Assembly: GCF_001267925.1 (NCBI RefSeq)
Contig: NZ_CP011409.1
Span: forward strand, 744,001-808,000
DNA length: 64,000 nt
Direction of reading: 5' to 3'
DNA from: Herbaspirillum hiltneri N3
GTDB taxonomy: Bacteria > Pseudomonadota > Gammaproteobacteria > Burkholderiales > Burkholderiaceae_D
Shown here one piece after another: positions 55,688-63,289 of this stretch (positions are counted from its first letter, which is position 1; each line of letters opens with the position of its first letter). Under the pieces are notes generated by a model. It did no database searches, was not told where the DNA came from, and saw only the letters and a list, made by a program, of their open reading frames with translations. The position numbers were made by a program, and so were the translations under genes.

Positions 55688-56452
55688 ATGACATTGCTGA
55701 AAAGACTGATCGCGACTCTCGTGCTGCTGCCGGCGCTGGCTTACGCCAACGAAGGCGGCTATCCGCTGGACAAGGCGCCGAATCGCACCACCGATGTGTC
55801 GTCGCTGCAAAACGGCGCCAAGCTGTTCGTCAACTATTGCCTGAACTGCCACTCGGCATCGGCCATGCGTTACAACCGCCTGCGCGATATCGGCCTGACC
55901 GAAGACCAGATCAAGAACAACCTGTTGTTCACCGGTGAAAAAGTCGGCGACCTGATGAAAACCACCATGCTGCCGCAAGACGCCAAGGCATGGTTCGGCG
56001 CAGTTCCTCCGGACTTGTCCGTGATCGCCCGCGCCAAGGCCTCCGAAGCCGGTTCCGGCCCTGACTGGATCTACACTTACCTGCGCACCTACTACAAGGA
56101 CGACTCCCGTCCGACCGGTTGGAACAACATGGTTTTCCCGAACGTCGGCATGCCGCACGTCCTGTGGGAACTGCAAGGCATCCGGGCACCGAAGTTTGCA
56201 GAAGAGAAAGATCCGCATGATGAAGGCAAGACCATCCATAAATTTGTGGGTTTTGAACAGTTGAAACCAGGCAAGTTATCCGCGGTCGAATACGACAATG
56301 CGGTGGGGGATCTGGTCGGCTACTTGCAATGGATGGGCGAACCCGCGCAAAATACGCGTAAGCGCCTCGGCGTCTGGGTTTTGCTGTTCCTGGGCTTGTT
56401 CCTGGTGTTGGCATGGCGTCTGAACGCCTCCTTCTGGAAAGAAGTCAAGTAA
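55688..56452 (+). CDS. petC: Ubiquinol-cytochrome c reductase cytochrome c1
   Basis: A 254-residue cytochrome c1. The signal peptide ends near LALAYANEGG. The heme c site is CLNCHSASAMRYNRL near residue 55, and the distal Met ligand lies in the NNMVFPNVGMPHVLWE region near 150. A C-terminal helix (RLGVWVLLFLGLFLVLAWRL) anchors it in the membrane. It is last in petABC. Its stop is followed at once by a long imperfect palindrome. Confidence 0.95.
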   Translation: MTLLKRLIATLVLLPALAYANEGGYPLDKAPNRTTDVSSLQNGAKLFVNYCLNCHSASAMRYNRLRDIGLTEDQIKNNLLFTGEKVGDLMKTTMLPQDAKAWFGAVPPDLSVIARAKASEAGSGPDWIYTYLRTYYKDDSRPTGWNNMVFPNVGMPHVLWELQGIRAPKFAEEKDPHDEGKTIHKFVGFEQLKPGKLSAVEYDNAVGDLVGYLQWMGEPAQNTRKRLGVWVLLFLGLFLVLAWRLNASFWKEVK

Positions 56453-56606
56453 GAACCTGTTCACGATCTTACTGCGAGGCCGTGATCCGGCGTCGGGCGG
56501 TGCTCGGAATCCTCATGTACTCAAGTACATTCCAAGGGTTCCAACTGAGCTCCGCTCCGTCCGACACCGGCTGACGGCCTCTCGCTACATATCGTAAACA
56601 GGTTCC
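56453..56606. repeat. Long imperfect palindromic element after petC
   Basis: The element begins at the base after the petC stop. Its ends GAACCTGTTCACGAT (56453-56467) and ATCGTAAACAGGTTC (56591-56605) are inverted copies with one mismatch. Inner segments also pair (GAGGCCGT with ACGGCCTC; CCGGCGTCGG with CCGACACCGG), down to a centre ATGTACT-CA-AGTACAT at 56515-56530. The right arm is about 13 bases longer. It resembles a mobile palindromic repeat (REP/MITE-like). It also may act as the petABC terminator. The rest of the gap to 56,701 shows nothing else. Confidence 0.7.
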
Positions 56607-56701
56607 AAGGCAGAGTTTTTCGTGCCCGCGCAGTCTGCGGGTGTACGTATCGGGGTGAGGCGTACGGCGTCTCACCCCTTTGTTTCTAAGGCACTACAAA
56701 A

Positions 56702-57313
56702 ATGATGGTTCTCTACTCGGGCACAACTTGCCCATTCTCGCAACGTTGCCGCCTCGTCCTGTTCGAAAAGGGCATGGACTTTGAAATTCGCGACGTCGAC
56801 CTGTTCAACAAGCCGGAAGATATTTCGGTCATGAACCCCTACGGCCAAGTGCCGATCCTGGTCGAACGCGACTTGGTGCTGTACGAATCCAACATCATCA
56901 ACGAATACATCGACGAACGTTTCCCGCATCCGCAGCTGATGCCGGCCGATCCGCTGATGCGCGCGCGTGCACGCCTGATGCTGTTCAATTTCGAAAAGGA
57001 ATTGTTCATCCACGTCCACACGCTGGAAAACGAAAAGACCAAGGGCGCAGAAAAAGCCCACGAAAAGGCCCGCGCAGAAATCCGCGATCGCCTGACCACG
57101 CTGGCGCCGCTGTTCCTGAAGAACAAGTACATGCTCGGCGACGAATTCTCCATGCTCGACGTCGCGCTGGCGCCGTTGCTCTGGCGTCTCGACCACTACG
57201 GCATCGAACTGTCGAAGACCGCAGCACCGCTGATGAAGTACGCCGAACGCATCTTCTCGCGTCCGGCCTACATCGAAGCGCTGACGCCTTCCGAAAAGGT
57301 CATGCGTCGTTAA
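56702..57313 (+). CDS. sspA: Stringent starvation protein A (GST-fold RNA polymerase-associated protein)
   Basis: A 203-residue GST-fold protein. It begins MMVLYSGTTCPFSQRCRLVLFEKGMDFEIRD (thioredoxin-like domain), with the SspA-typical VDLFNKPEDISVMNPYGQVPIL and YESNIINEYIDERFPHPQLMPADP segments, and an all-helical C-terminal domain. SspA binds RNA polymerase with sigma-70 under starvation and acid stress rather than acting as a glutathione transferase. It is followed by sspB after 141 bp. Confidence 0.93.
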   Translation: MMVLYSGTTCPFSQRCRLVLFEKGMDFEIRDVDLFNKPEDISVMNPYGQVPILVERDLVLYESNIINEYIDERFPHPQLMPADPLMRARARLMLFNFEKELFIHVHTLENEKTKGAEKAHEKARAEIRDRLTTLAPLFLKNKYMLGDEFSMLDVALAPLLWRLDHYGIELSKTAAPLMKYAERIFSRPAYIEALTPSEKVMRR

Positions 57314-57454
57314 TCGACAGAGTCCAGCAGCAAGCAACATCAGTATCATTGCGCCTCGCCGGTTGATCCACACAAGGGACAATCGGCGAACGCATTTAGG
57401 ACTGCCGCCTCAGCGCAAGCAAGCGCAGTTCGTCTTTCCGGATCGGTTTACGTC

Positions 57455-57934
57455 ATGCCAGAAGTGTCTACCAAACCCTATCTCCTGCGCGCCATTTACG
57501 AATGGTGCACGGACAACGGCTACACGCCGCACATCGCGGTCGTCGTGGACGCCAGCACACGCGTCCCCATGCAATTCGTCAAGAACGGCGAGATCGTCCT
57601 GAACATCAGCTTTGAAGCCACCAGCGGCCTCAAGATGGACAACGACTTCATCAATTTCAGCGCCCGTTTCGGCGGCGTCTCGCGCGACATCTCGGTCCCG
57701 GTCGAAAACGTCATCGCGATTTACGCTCGTGAAAACGGCCAGGGCATGGCCTTCGAAGCACCGTCCGTGCTGGCCGTCGGCGACACCGAAGATGCCCCGG
57801 AATCCGCACCGGCGCCGGGACTGGCATCGGTCCCGACTGCTGATAAAAACGACGCTGGCAGCAAGCCGGCGCCGGATAATGAACCGGAACCACCAAAAAA
57901 AGGCGGAAGGCCTGTACTAACCAGAATTAAATAG
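57455..57934 (+). CDS. sspB: ClpXP protease specificity-enhancing factor SspB
   Basis: A 159-residue adaptor that delivers ssrA-tagged proteins to ClpXP. The substrate-binding domain covers about residues 1-105 (STKPYLLRAIYEWCTDNGYTPHI, PMQFVKNGEIVLNIS, FSARFGGVSRDISVP, IYARENGQGMAF). A flexible acidic/Pro-rich linker leads to the C-terminal ClpX-binding peptide GGRPVLTRIK, close to the E. coli consensus. sspA-sspB order is conserved. Confidence 0.94.
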   Translation: MPEVSTKPYLLRAIYEWCTDNGYTPHIAVVVDASTRVPMQFVKNGEIVLNISFEATSGLKMDNDFINFSARFGGVSRDISVPVENVIAIYARENGQGMAFEAPSVLAVGDTEDAPESAPAPGLASVPTADKNDAGSKPAPDNEPEPPKKGGRPVLTRIK

Positions 57935-57936
57935 GT

Positions 57937-57942
57937 TATAAT
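57937..57942 (+). promoter_or_regulatory. -10 box of the tRNA-Thr gene
   Basis: A perfect TATAAT lies 16 bp upstream of the tRNA start; the -35 region overlaps the end of sspB and is weak. Confidence 0.45.
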
Positions 57943-57958
57943 CGCGGTCTCAGTTTTT

Positions 57959-58034
57959 GCTGGCTTAGCTCATCTGGTAGAGCACCTGACTTGTAATCAG
58001 GGGGTGGCGGGTTCAAGTCCTGCAGCCAGCACCA
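57959..58034 (+). tRNA. tRNA-Thr (anticodon TGT)
   Basis: A 76-nt tRNA with acceptor GCTGGCT (57959-57965) pairing with AGCCAGC (58024-58030), encoded ACCA end, anticodon stem-loop CTGACTTGTAATCAG with anticodon TGT, and T-loop GGTTCAAGTCC. It reads ACA (and by wobble ACG). Accessory DNA begins just beyond it. Confidence 0.96.
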
Positions 58035-58045
58035 AGTTTCAAAAG

Positions 58046-58080
58046 AAAAGGCCCACCGTTCGGTGGGCCTTTTCTTTTTT
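58046..58080 (+). terminator. Terminator of the tRNA-Thr gene
   Basis: AAGGCCCACCG (58048-58058), loop TT, CGGTGGGCCTT (58061-58071), then TTCTTTTTT. Confidence 0.9.
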
Positions 58081-58107
58081 GCTCCGCAACGCACTTTTTT
58101 GCGGAGC
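58081..58107. other. Hairpin next to the tRNA terminator
   Basis: GCTCCGCAA (58081-58089) pairs with TTGCGGAGC (58099-58107). It may be a second terminator or a remnant; no gene uses it. Confidence 0.45.
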
Positions 58108-58162
58108 GGCCTATTTTTTGGTGATTTTATGCAGTCACTAAAACGGGATAATTTCTACTCGC

Positions 58163-58195
58163 AAAAATAGCCCAATTTAGTTGGGCTATTTTTTT
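58163..58195. terminator. Additional intrinsic terminator in the 58.1 kb gap
   Basis: AAAAATAGCCCAA (58163-58175), loop TTTAG, TTGGGCTATTTTTTT (58181-58195). It has A- and T-runs on both sides. The 58,035-58,335 gap holds this, the two hairpins above and the first copy of the 24-nt repeat, but no gene. Confidence 0.75.
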
Positions 58196-58204
58196 GCCGC
58201 TTAG

Positions 58205-58228
58205 GTCTGCTTCCGGCCGATTGTGGTC
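58205..58228 (+). repeat. 24-nt inverted-repeat element, copy 1 (degenerate)
   Basis: Arms GTCTGC and GTGGTC around TTCCGGCCGATT. It matches the array consensus (arms GTCCGC/GCGGAC, loop TTCTGGCCGATT) with a damaged right arm. It lies 107 bp before the TMEM175-like gene. Confidence 0.6.
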
Positions 58229-58335
58229 CCACGCCTGGGACTTTGCAGGAGTGAGAATGCCCGTCCTGTCTTGCTGGGCTTGATCGTGCTCGAGAGGATT
58301 GACGCCAGGCACGTTTCCATGGATGCTGTGGTCCC

Positions 58336-58914
58336 ATGAATAAAGCACGACTGGAAGCATTCAGCGACGGCGTCATCGCCATCGCCATCACGATCATGGT
58401 GCTGGGCCTCCAGATGCCACACGGGGCGGGTTTGGGCGAGTTGCTCAAACTGGCCCCACAATTTCTCAGCTACGCGCTGAGCTTCACTTATGTCGGCATC
58501 TACTGGGTCAATCACCATCATCTGCTGCAACTGGTCAGCCACGTCAACAGTCGCATTCTCTGGGCCAACCTGCATTTGTTGTTTTGGCTGTCACTGATCC
58601 CCTTCGTCACCAATTGGGTCGCGGAGCATCATCGCGATCCTGTACCGGTAGCCTCTTACGGCGCAGTGCTGCTCATGTGCTCGATAGCGTTTCTGGTGTT
58701 GCGGCGTACGTTGATTGCAGGGGAAGGGGGCGACTCCCGGCTGGCGAAAGCCAGCGGCAAAGGCATAAAGAACTCCGCCTCGATCTTGTTGTACGCGCTG
58801 GCCATTCCCTTGTCAGTCTGGAATCCCCTGGCCGGTAACGTCATCTATGTCGTGCTTGCCGTGCTCTGGTTCGTTCCAGATCATCGCCTGGAAAGTTCCG
58901 GTACTCGCAGCTAA
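58336..58914 (+). CDS. TMEM175/DUF1211 family membrane protein (putative K+ channel)
   Basis: A 192-residue protein with six predicted helices. It starts MNKARLEAFSDGVIAIAITIMVLGLQMP, which contains the family signature FSDGVIAIAITI on the pore-lining first helix. Bacterial TMEM175 proteins are weakly K+-selective tetrameric channels. YVGIYWVNHHHLLQLV near residue 55 is also typical. It lies between two copies of the 24-nt repeat (58205 and 59011) but on the plus strand, opposite to the array genes. It is not linked by operon to the core genes. Confidence 0.85.
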   Translation: MNKARLEAFSDGVIAIAITIMVLGLQMPHGAGLGELLKLAPQFLSYALSFTYVGIYWVNHHHLLQLVSHVNSRILWANLHLLFWLSLIPFVTNWVAEHHRDPVPVASYGAVLLMCSIAFLVLRRTLIAGEGGDSRLAKASGKGIKNSASILLYALAIPLSVWNPLAGNVIYVVLAVLWFVPDHRLESSGTRS

Positions 58915-58974
58915 AGTCAGCTGAGCATACTCGTAGTTCTTAAGTGCCTTCAAGATTCGCCGCATTCGCATGAC

Positions 58975-59011
58975 CATAGCTCTTCTCTTATGAATGATGA
59001 AAAGAGCTATG
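58975..59011. other. Hairpin downstream of the TMEM175-like gene
   Basis: CATAGCTCTT (58975-58984) pairs with AAGAGCTATG (59002-59011) across a 17-nt loop. It has no T-run. Its right arm abuts repeat copy 2. Confidence 0.5.
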
Positions 59012-59034
59012 ACCGCTCCTGGCCGTTAGCTGAC
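59011..59034 (+). repeat. 24-nt inverted-repeat element, copy 2 (degenerate)
   Basis: Arms GACCGC and GCTGAC around TCCTGGCCGTTA. It has the same orientation as the other copies and lies 43 bp beyond the end of the monooxygenase gene (its 3' side). Confidence 0.6.
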
Positions 59035-59077
59035 TTCTAGGGACATGACTTTCTATCCGTGCGGAATTCAGCACACA

Positions 59078-60307
59078 TCATTCAATGCGGTACAGGTTGC
59101 TAAAGCCACCTTCCTTCGCTGACGTGCTGTCAGCGCCACCAGGCATCGGCAGGCCTTGTCCCCATCCGGCTGCCAAGACCTGCACGTCACGCACAGGATC
59201 GGACGCCTTGGCTCTCTCGTTGCGGATGCGACATGTTTCAGGATCTGTGGCGAACAATTCGCGCGCGAAGAACCGGCCCTGTTCCGCCAGCCTTGTGGTT
59301 TTGGGGCCGCGAATTGTCGCAAACGCCTGGAATATTTCTTCCAGGCCTCCACTCGCACCATCCAGGCACCGGGCCAAATGCCACGCATCTTCCAGCGCCT
59401 GGCAGGCTCCTTGCCCCGACGTCGGCAACGGCGCGTGTGCGGCATCCCCGACCAGCAGTACATTCGCTCGACTCCATGTATGCAACGGCTCCAGATCATG
59501 CACTGCAATCAGCCGGATGGCATTCTCGGGCGTGGCACGGATGATGTTTGAGACCGGCTCAGGCCATTGCGCGAACAGATTCTCGACCTCCTTCTTGTGC
59601 ATACCTGCGGTGGGCGTGGCCTCATTCAGGGGCCGTGCCTGCGCCGCGGCCCAATACACCAGATCGGGGCGAATCGCCACGCAACCAAAGCGCTCGCCCG
59701 CGCCCCAGAAGTCCTGAATCGAAATATCGTCCACCAGCGCATGCGGCCCCTGCGCTACACCGATCCAGTTCACAAAGCCTTGATAGATTGGTCTGTTGTC
59801 ACCCGCGACAAACTTGCGCGCCACTGACTCCATGCGGCCATCCGCGCCAATGAGTAGATCCGGGCAGATGCTCGTGCCATTTTCGAAATGGGCCACGGCT
59901 CTGCCATGAGCATCCAGCTCAATGGCCACGGCCCGGCGCCCGAATTCCACCGGAATCCCCGCCCGTGCTGCATGGTCCAGCAACACCTCCTGCAAGTGCC
60001 TGCGCAGCACCGTGTAGGTTGGGTACCCCATCGTCCGGTCCAGTAAGCCAATATCGAGGCCCCCCAGTGCATTTCCCGCAGCATCCTGGCGACGCATTGT
60101 CAGCGGCCGACCGCCAATGGCTTCAATGTCTTGCAGGAGTCCCAGTTCTCCCAGCACAAAGCTGGCATTGGGCCAAAGCGTCACACCGGCCCCCATGGTT
60201 GCCGGCACCGCACGGCGCTCATAGATCCGAGGGCTGTAACCCTGCTTGTGCAATGCCAGTGCCACGCTCAGGCCCGCAATGCCGCCGCCAAGTATTCCAA
60301 TTTCCAT
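59078..60307 (-). CDS. FAD-dependent monooxygenase (salicylate hydroxylase type)
   Basis: A 409-residue flavin hydroxylase. The start at 60307 (MEIGILGGGIAGLSVALALH) follows AAGGAGAGC and puts the dinucleotide fold GxGxxG at residues 6-11. The second FAD motif is LLVGDAAHAPLPTSGQGACQALEDAWHLA near 285, and the DG motif is in DLLIGADGRMESVARKF near 155. The family adds oxygen to aromatic or other unsaturated compounds with NAD(P)H. The divergent LysR-type gene 140 bp away is probably its regulator. The pair looks like an accessory catabolic or detoxifying unit bounded by 24-nt repeats. Confidence 0.87.
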   Translation of the reverse strand: MEIGILGGGIAGLSVALALHKQGYSPRIYERRAVPATMGAGVTLWPNASFVLGELGLLQDIEAIGGRPLTMRRQDAAGNALGGLDIGLLDRTMGYPTYTVLRRHLQEVLLDHAARAGIPVEFGRRAVAIELDAHGRAVAHFENGTSICPDLLIGADGRMESVARKFVAGDNRPIYQGFVNWIGVAQGPHALVDDISIQDFWGAGERFGCVAIRPDLVYWAAAQARPLNEATPTAGMHKKEVENLFAQWPEPVSNIIRATPENAIRLIAVHDLEPLHTWSRANVLLVGDAAHAPLPTSGQGACQALEDAWHLARCLDGASGGLEEIFQAFATIRGPKTTRLAEQGRFFARELFATDPETCRIRNERAKASDPVRDVQVLAAGWGQGLPMPGGADSTSAKEGGFSNLYRIE

Positions 60308-60447
60308 GCTGAAGCTCTCCTTGTCCATACGGTGCCCGATGCACGCTCCACCGCGTCACATCGGGAAAAAGGGCATCTTAAATTTCACCACTACAGAGAA
60401 CTAGCATGCAAAAATGGGACATTTTCATACCTTAAACGGGATAATCA

Positions 60448-61377
60448 ATGCGCGATGCACTCGATCTGAATGCTGTCCGCGTCTATGCGGCAGTGGTTGA
60501 TGAGCAGAGCTTTGCCGGCGCATCGCGTCTATTGGCCATGCCTTCCTCCAACGTCAGCCGCCACGTTGCCGCACTGGAGCGCAGACTCGGCACACGCCTG
60601 CTGGAGCGAAGCACCCGTCACCTGCGTATGACGGAAGCCGGTCGACTGCTCTACGAACGAGTAAAGCCCTTGCTCGACACCCTGCTCTCCACGCAGGAAG
60701 AGCTGGGTGCAGTACAGCGCGAACTGCGCGGTCCGCTGAAGATGTGCATGCCCGGAGAGGCACCAAGGCTGCTGGCGCCCATCCTCGCCGAATTCTGTAG
60801 CCTCCATCCAGGCATCGAGCTCGAATGCGATACCCGGATGACCGGGCTGGAGGCACTTCGAGAGGATGTCGACCTTTCCATTGTCTTCCACCGGGGCCAT
60901 CAGGAGGACAGTGCTTTCATCACCCGCGAACTCGCCACACTGCCCAGCATCGTGGTTGCCGCCCCCTCATTGCTGGCCAAGACTGGCATCCCACACCATG
61001 TGCGCGAACTGAAGTCTCTGCCCTGCATCACCACCCTTAGTGCGCTGAAGGGCCAGCCCTGGCAGTTTCAGGACGCTACGGGCGAAATCGTCAAGGTGCC
61101 GGTCCGCAGCCGTTACCGAGTCAATAGCGGAGAACTTGCTGTGGCAGGCGCACGGCAAGGCATCGGCTTCGCGATTGTGGCGGCCTATCCTTGCCAGGAA
61201 GACCTTGCTACGGGGCGATTGCAGGAGGTGCCACTGGACCTGTGTCCTGCGCCACTGAAGTTGTTGGGGGCATACAGTCATCGCCATTCCGTGACGGCGC
61301 GTGTCCGGGCGCTACTGGAATTGATACAGATACGGTTGGCTGGCGCGTTTAACCCGTCTATGGGACCGCAGACCTAG
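60448..61377 (+). CDS. LysR family transcriptional regulator
   Basis: A 309-residue LysR regulator. The N-terminal helix-turn-helix is LNAVRVYAAVVDEQSFAGASRLLAMPSSNVSRHVAALERRLG (residues about 6-47), followed by TRLLERSTRHLRMTEAGRLLYER, and a C-terminal periplasmic-binding-like effector domain (about 90-295). It belongs to the large PA/AaeR-like subgroup by its RRLGTRLLERSTR stretch. Transcribed divergently from the monooxygenase gene, it probably controls that gene and itself from the 140-bp gap. The effector is unknown. Confidence 0.9.
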   Translation: MRDALDLNAVRVYAAVVDEQSFAGASRLLAMPSSNVSRHVAALERRLGTRLLERSTRHLRMTEAGRLLYERVKPLLDTLLSTQEELGAVQRELRGPLKMCMPGEAPRLLAPILAEFCSLHPGIELECDTRMTGLEALREDVDLSIVFHRGHQEDSAFITRELATLPSIVVAAPSLLAKTGIPHHVRELKSLPCITTLSALKGQPWQFQDATGEIVKVPVRSRYRVNSGELAVAGARQGIGFAIVAAYPCQEDLATGRLQEVPLDLCPAPLKLLGAYSHRHSVTARVRALLELIQIRLAGAFNPSMGPQT

Positions 61378-61463
61378 AGGAAGCGCAGTGATCGAAGTCG
61401 TCCACTGGGCGCACATTGGGGGCTTTCGGAGCACAAGAAGTCGCTCAGTATGACTTTCTCGAT

Positions 61464-61487
61464 GTCTGCATCTGGCCGATTACGGAC
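61464..61487 (+). repeat. 24-nt inverted-repeat element, copy 3
   Basis: Arms GTCTGC and ACGGAC around ATCTGGCCGATT (the sixth arm base is changed). It starts the regular array and lies 4 bp beyond the end of the first array gene (its 3' side). Confidence 0.75.
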
Positions 61488-61491
61488 ATCT

Positions 61492-61908
61492 TCAGTTATG
61501 CTGATTGCGTATCCACCACAACATCGTTTTTAGTTCATTACGTTTGTTCTCGTCGGGCTCTAACTCCAATATCCCTTCCAAGCACTGGTTGCAAATATCG
61601 ACGCCATACGTAGATGCGAGGTAGTGAGGGAGCTGTTCGACACTACGATTCCAATGACCAAGTACCGACTGAATTATTACGTGCACATCGGCAGCATAAC
61701 GAGGTTGTATCTTAACCAAGAGTTGACCACCCAATTCCTGACGTTCATAGGAATTTTCCTGCTTGAAAATATTGATAAGCGCTTTAGCCACTTGCTGTTG
61801 CTCGCACTTAGCAAGCACGGATGCAAGAAATGCGAATTGCTGGGGATTGCCAGCGCCGAATCTATCTGCCGATGTCGTCACTTTTTCATAGATTTCGTCG
61901 CTGTTCAT
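61492..61908 (-). CDS. Array gene A: uncharacterised alpha-helical protein
   Basis: A 138-residue protein starting at 61908 (MNSDEIYEKVTTSADRFGAG) behind AAGAAGGA. A longer frame to 61971 is rejected because its first residues are a translation of the 24-nt repeat. Helix-rich, with no signal peptide or catalytic motif: QQFAFLASVLAKCEQQQVAKAL, QLLVKIQPRYAADVHVIIQSVL, CLEGILELEPDENKRNELKTML. It may form HEAT-like repeats. Its stop is 4 bp from repeat copy 3 and its start 35 bp from copy 4. I do not recognise it; a role as an immunity-type protein is only a guess from context. Confidence 0.65.
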   Translation of the reverse strand: MNSDEIYEKVTTSADRFGAGNPQQFAFLASVLAKCEQQQVAKALINIFKQENSYERQELGGQLLVKIQPRYAADVHVIIQSVLGHWNRSVEQLPHYLASTYGVDICNQCLEGILELEPDENKRNELKTMLWWIRNQHN

Positions 61909-61942
61909 TCGAATCCTTCTTAGACTTTTGTATTTGTAAGAT

Positions 61943-61966
61943 GTCCGTTTCTGGCCGGAAGCGGAC
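61943..61966 (+). repeat. 24-nt inverted-repeat element, copy 4
   Basis: Arms GTCCGT and GCGGAC around TTCTGGCCGGAA. It lies 35 bp upstream of array gene A and 91 bp beyond the 3' end of array gene B. Confidence 0.8.
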
Positions 61967-62057
61967 TTCAAGTGACCATCCGTTCTCTACTCACAGGCCA
62001 CGAATTGGCCATCGTCAAAGATAAGTTATAGCGAGCATAGATTGGCTTAAAAGCTCG

Positions 62058-62342
62058 TTATATAAGTTCAGCATACAAATACCTGAGTATTACATCGCCC
62101 GTATCTGAATTCGCGAGCAGATAACTGCCCTTCCAGTTATCCCAGCCGCTAGAGATTTCAAGGTCGGCACGTAAGAACGAGGGGTTTATGCCTTCATCGA
62201 AACCGATAAGGGTATCTCCATGCCTAATGAATCCCAATTCGTTTTCAAGCTTGGCGCATGCCTGTTTGTATGCCACTGAATTGTAATCGCCGAAATCGAG
62301 AGATACATGTCCGTTTGCACAGATAGTTAAGGTTGGGTTCAT
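62058..62342 (-). CDS. Array gene B: uncharacterised small protein
   Basis: A 94-residue protein MNPTLTICANGHVSLDFGDY... ending VILRYLYAELI. It looks like a mixed alpha/beta domain with strands at both ends and a helix around residues 22-35 (VAYKQACAKLENELGF). There are no known motifs, signal peptide or membrane segment. The ribosome site is weak. Base composition is visibly A+T-richer than the core genes. It lies in the unit between repeat copies 4 and 5, on the minus strand like its neighbours. Function unknown. Confidence 0.6.
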   Translation of the reverse strand: MNPTLTICANGHVSLDFGDYNSVAYKQACAKLENELGFIRHGDTLIGFDEGINPSFLRADLEISSGWDNWKGSYLLANSDTGDVILRYLYAELI

Positions 62343-62393
62343 GGCAATGCTGTCTAAAGTCTGAGTTCAGATCACATATGATTCTCAATGTAG

Positions 62394-62417
62394 GTCCGCT
62401 TCTGGCCGATTGCGGAC
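62394..62417 (+). repeat. 24-nt inverted-repeat element, copy 5 (consensus)
   Basis: Arms GTCCGC and GCGGAC around TTCTGGCCGATT, the best inverted repeat of the series and the basis of the consensus used here. Confidence 0.85.
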
Positions 62418-62441
62418 GCTGCCTTCACCCAACGAAGATTT

Positions 62442-62774
62442 TTAAATCTGCTGTGCAGAGACCTTCGATTTTTCGAGACGAAAGAGCATGATCTTCCCAA
62501 GATGAGAAGGTTGCCTCAACAACGACTCCCGCAGTTGTTTTTCATAGTCGAGGTTAGCTGATTCTATTCCATGAATAATTCCCCAACAAACCTCAGCACT
62601 TGGGTCATCTGGAAATCTCTCAAACACGCGGAACAGGACTGGCAAACAGTCCTCAGATATTTTGGTCGACTGCCAAAGTTCGGCAAGGAGGGTATCTAAA
62701 CCGAGCCAATTACCCTCTGCGCTGGGTTCAAACTTGTCGATATTAGACAGAATTTCATTTTTTGAACGGATCAT
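62442..62774 (-). CDS. Array gene C: uncharacterised helical protein (possible immunity protein)
   Basis: A 110-residue protein, mostly helical: MIRSKNEILSNIDKFEPSAE, NWLGLDTLLAELWQSTKIS, VLFRVFERFPDDPSAEVCWG, IIHGIESANLDYEKQLRESLL, ending with a charged tail. The acidic, compact, one-domain character is like small immunity proteins of polymorphic toxins, but I cannot name a family with confidence. It lies in the unit between repeat copies 5 and 6, with its stop 24 bp from copy 5. GAGAAGAA precedes the ATG. Confidence 0.62.
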   Translation of the reverse strand: MIRSKNEILSNIDKFEPSAEGNWLGLDTLLAELWQSTKISEDCLPVLFRVFERFPDDPSAEVCWGIIHGIESANLDYEKQLRESLLRQPSHLGKIMLFRLEKSKVSAQQI

Positions 62775-62830
62775 CGTTTGATTCTTCTCAGTGGAACATG
62801 AACATAGAGAGATTAGGGCTTGGATCGAAG

Positions 62831-62854
62831 GTCAGCTTCTGGCCGACTGCGGAC
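62831..62854 (+). repeat. 24-nt inverted-repeat element, copy 6
   Basis: Arms GTCAGC and GCGGAC around TTCTGGCCGACT. It lies 10 bp beyond the 3' end of array gene D. Confidence 0.8.
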
Positions 62855-62864
62855 TTAGAAAAAG

Positions 62865-63176
62865 CTACGTCGCCTCGCCTATCTGGATATCAAAGCCTGC
62901 ATCTTTTGCGACCTGCGGCCAATTCGACTCGGCAAGACCACTACTCACTAAAATATCTCTCCAATCAATCTCTGCGCCGGCAACGCCGGCCAACAATCTT
63001 TCAAGGTGCGCCTTAGATGACATAAAAATCGCTACCTGAACGCGTGCACGGGTCGCCGTCCACTCCTTGTCGAGAGGCGGCATTGTCATACCAGACAATG
63101 CAGAAATAGCTACTTCGGCTTCTTGAGCTGGGAATGTAGCTCTAACCTTCTTTTCAACTGGCGGAAAGATTCTCAT
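62865..63176 (-). CDS. Array gene D: uncharacterised small protein
   Basis: A 103-residue protein beginning MRIFPPVEKKVRATFPAQEA and ending with a helix-rich half (SKAHLERLLAGVAGAEIDWRDILVSSGLAESNWPQVAKDAGF). It has no signal peptide, membrane segment or catalytic motif that I recognise. It occupies the unit between repeat copies 6 and 7. The ribosome site before the ATG is weak. The function is unknown; context suggests a cassette-type accessory gene. Confidence 0.58.
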   Translation of the reverse strand: MRIFPPVEKKVRATFPAQEAEVAISALSGMTMPPLDKEWTATRARVQVAIFMSSKAHLERLLAGVAGAEIDWRDILVSSGLAESNWPQVAKDAGFDIQIGEAT

Positions 63177-63257
63177 CTTAGAGTCAAATTAACGTAATTG
63201 TGAATCACAGCTTTATCATCGCATACTGCATTCCGCAAAAAACGCTCTTGCAGAGAC

Positions 63258-63281
63258 GACCGCTTCTGGCTGAAAGCGGAC
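63258..63281 (+). repeat. 24-nt inverted-repeat element, copy 7
   Basis: Arms GACCGC and GCGGAC around TTCTGGCTGAAA. It lies 8 bp beyond the 3' end of the SUKH-like gene. Confidence 0.8.
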
Positions 63282-63289
63282 GAGCTAAT

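Noticed and set aside
61624..61923. Plus-strand ORF opposite array gene A
   Set aside because: It lacks a ribosome site; the minus-strand protein has better helix-forming composition and fits the array rule.
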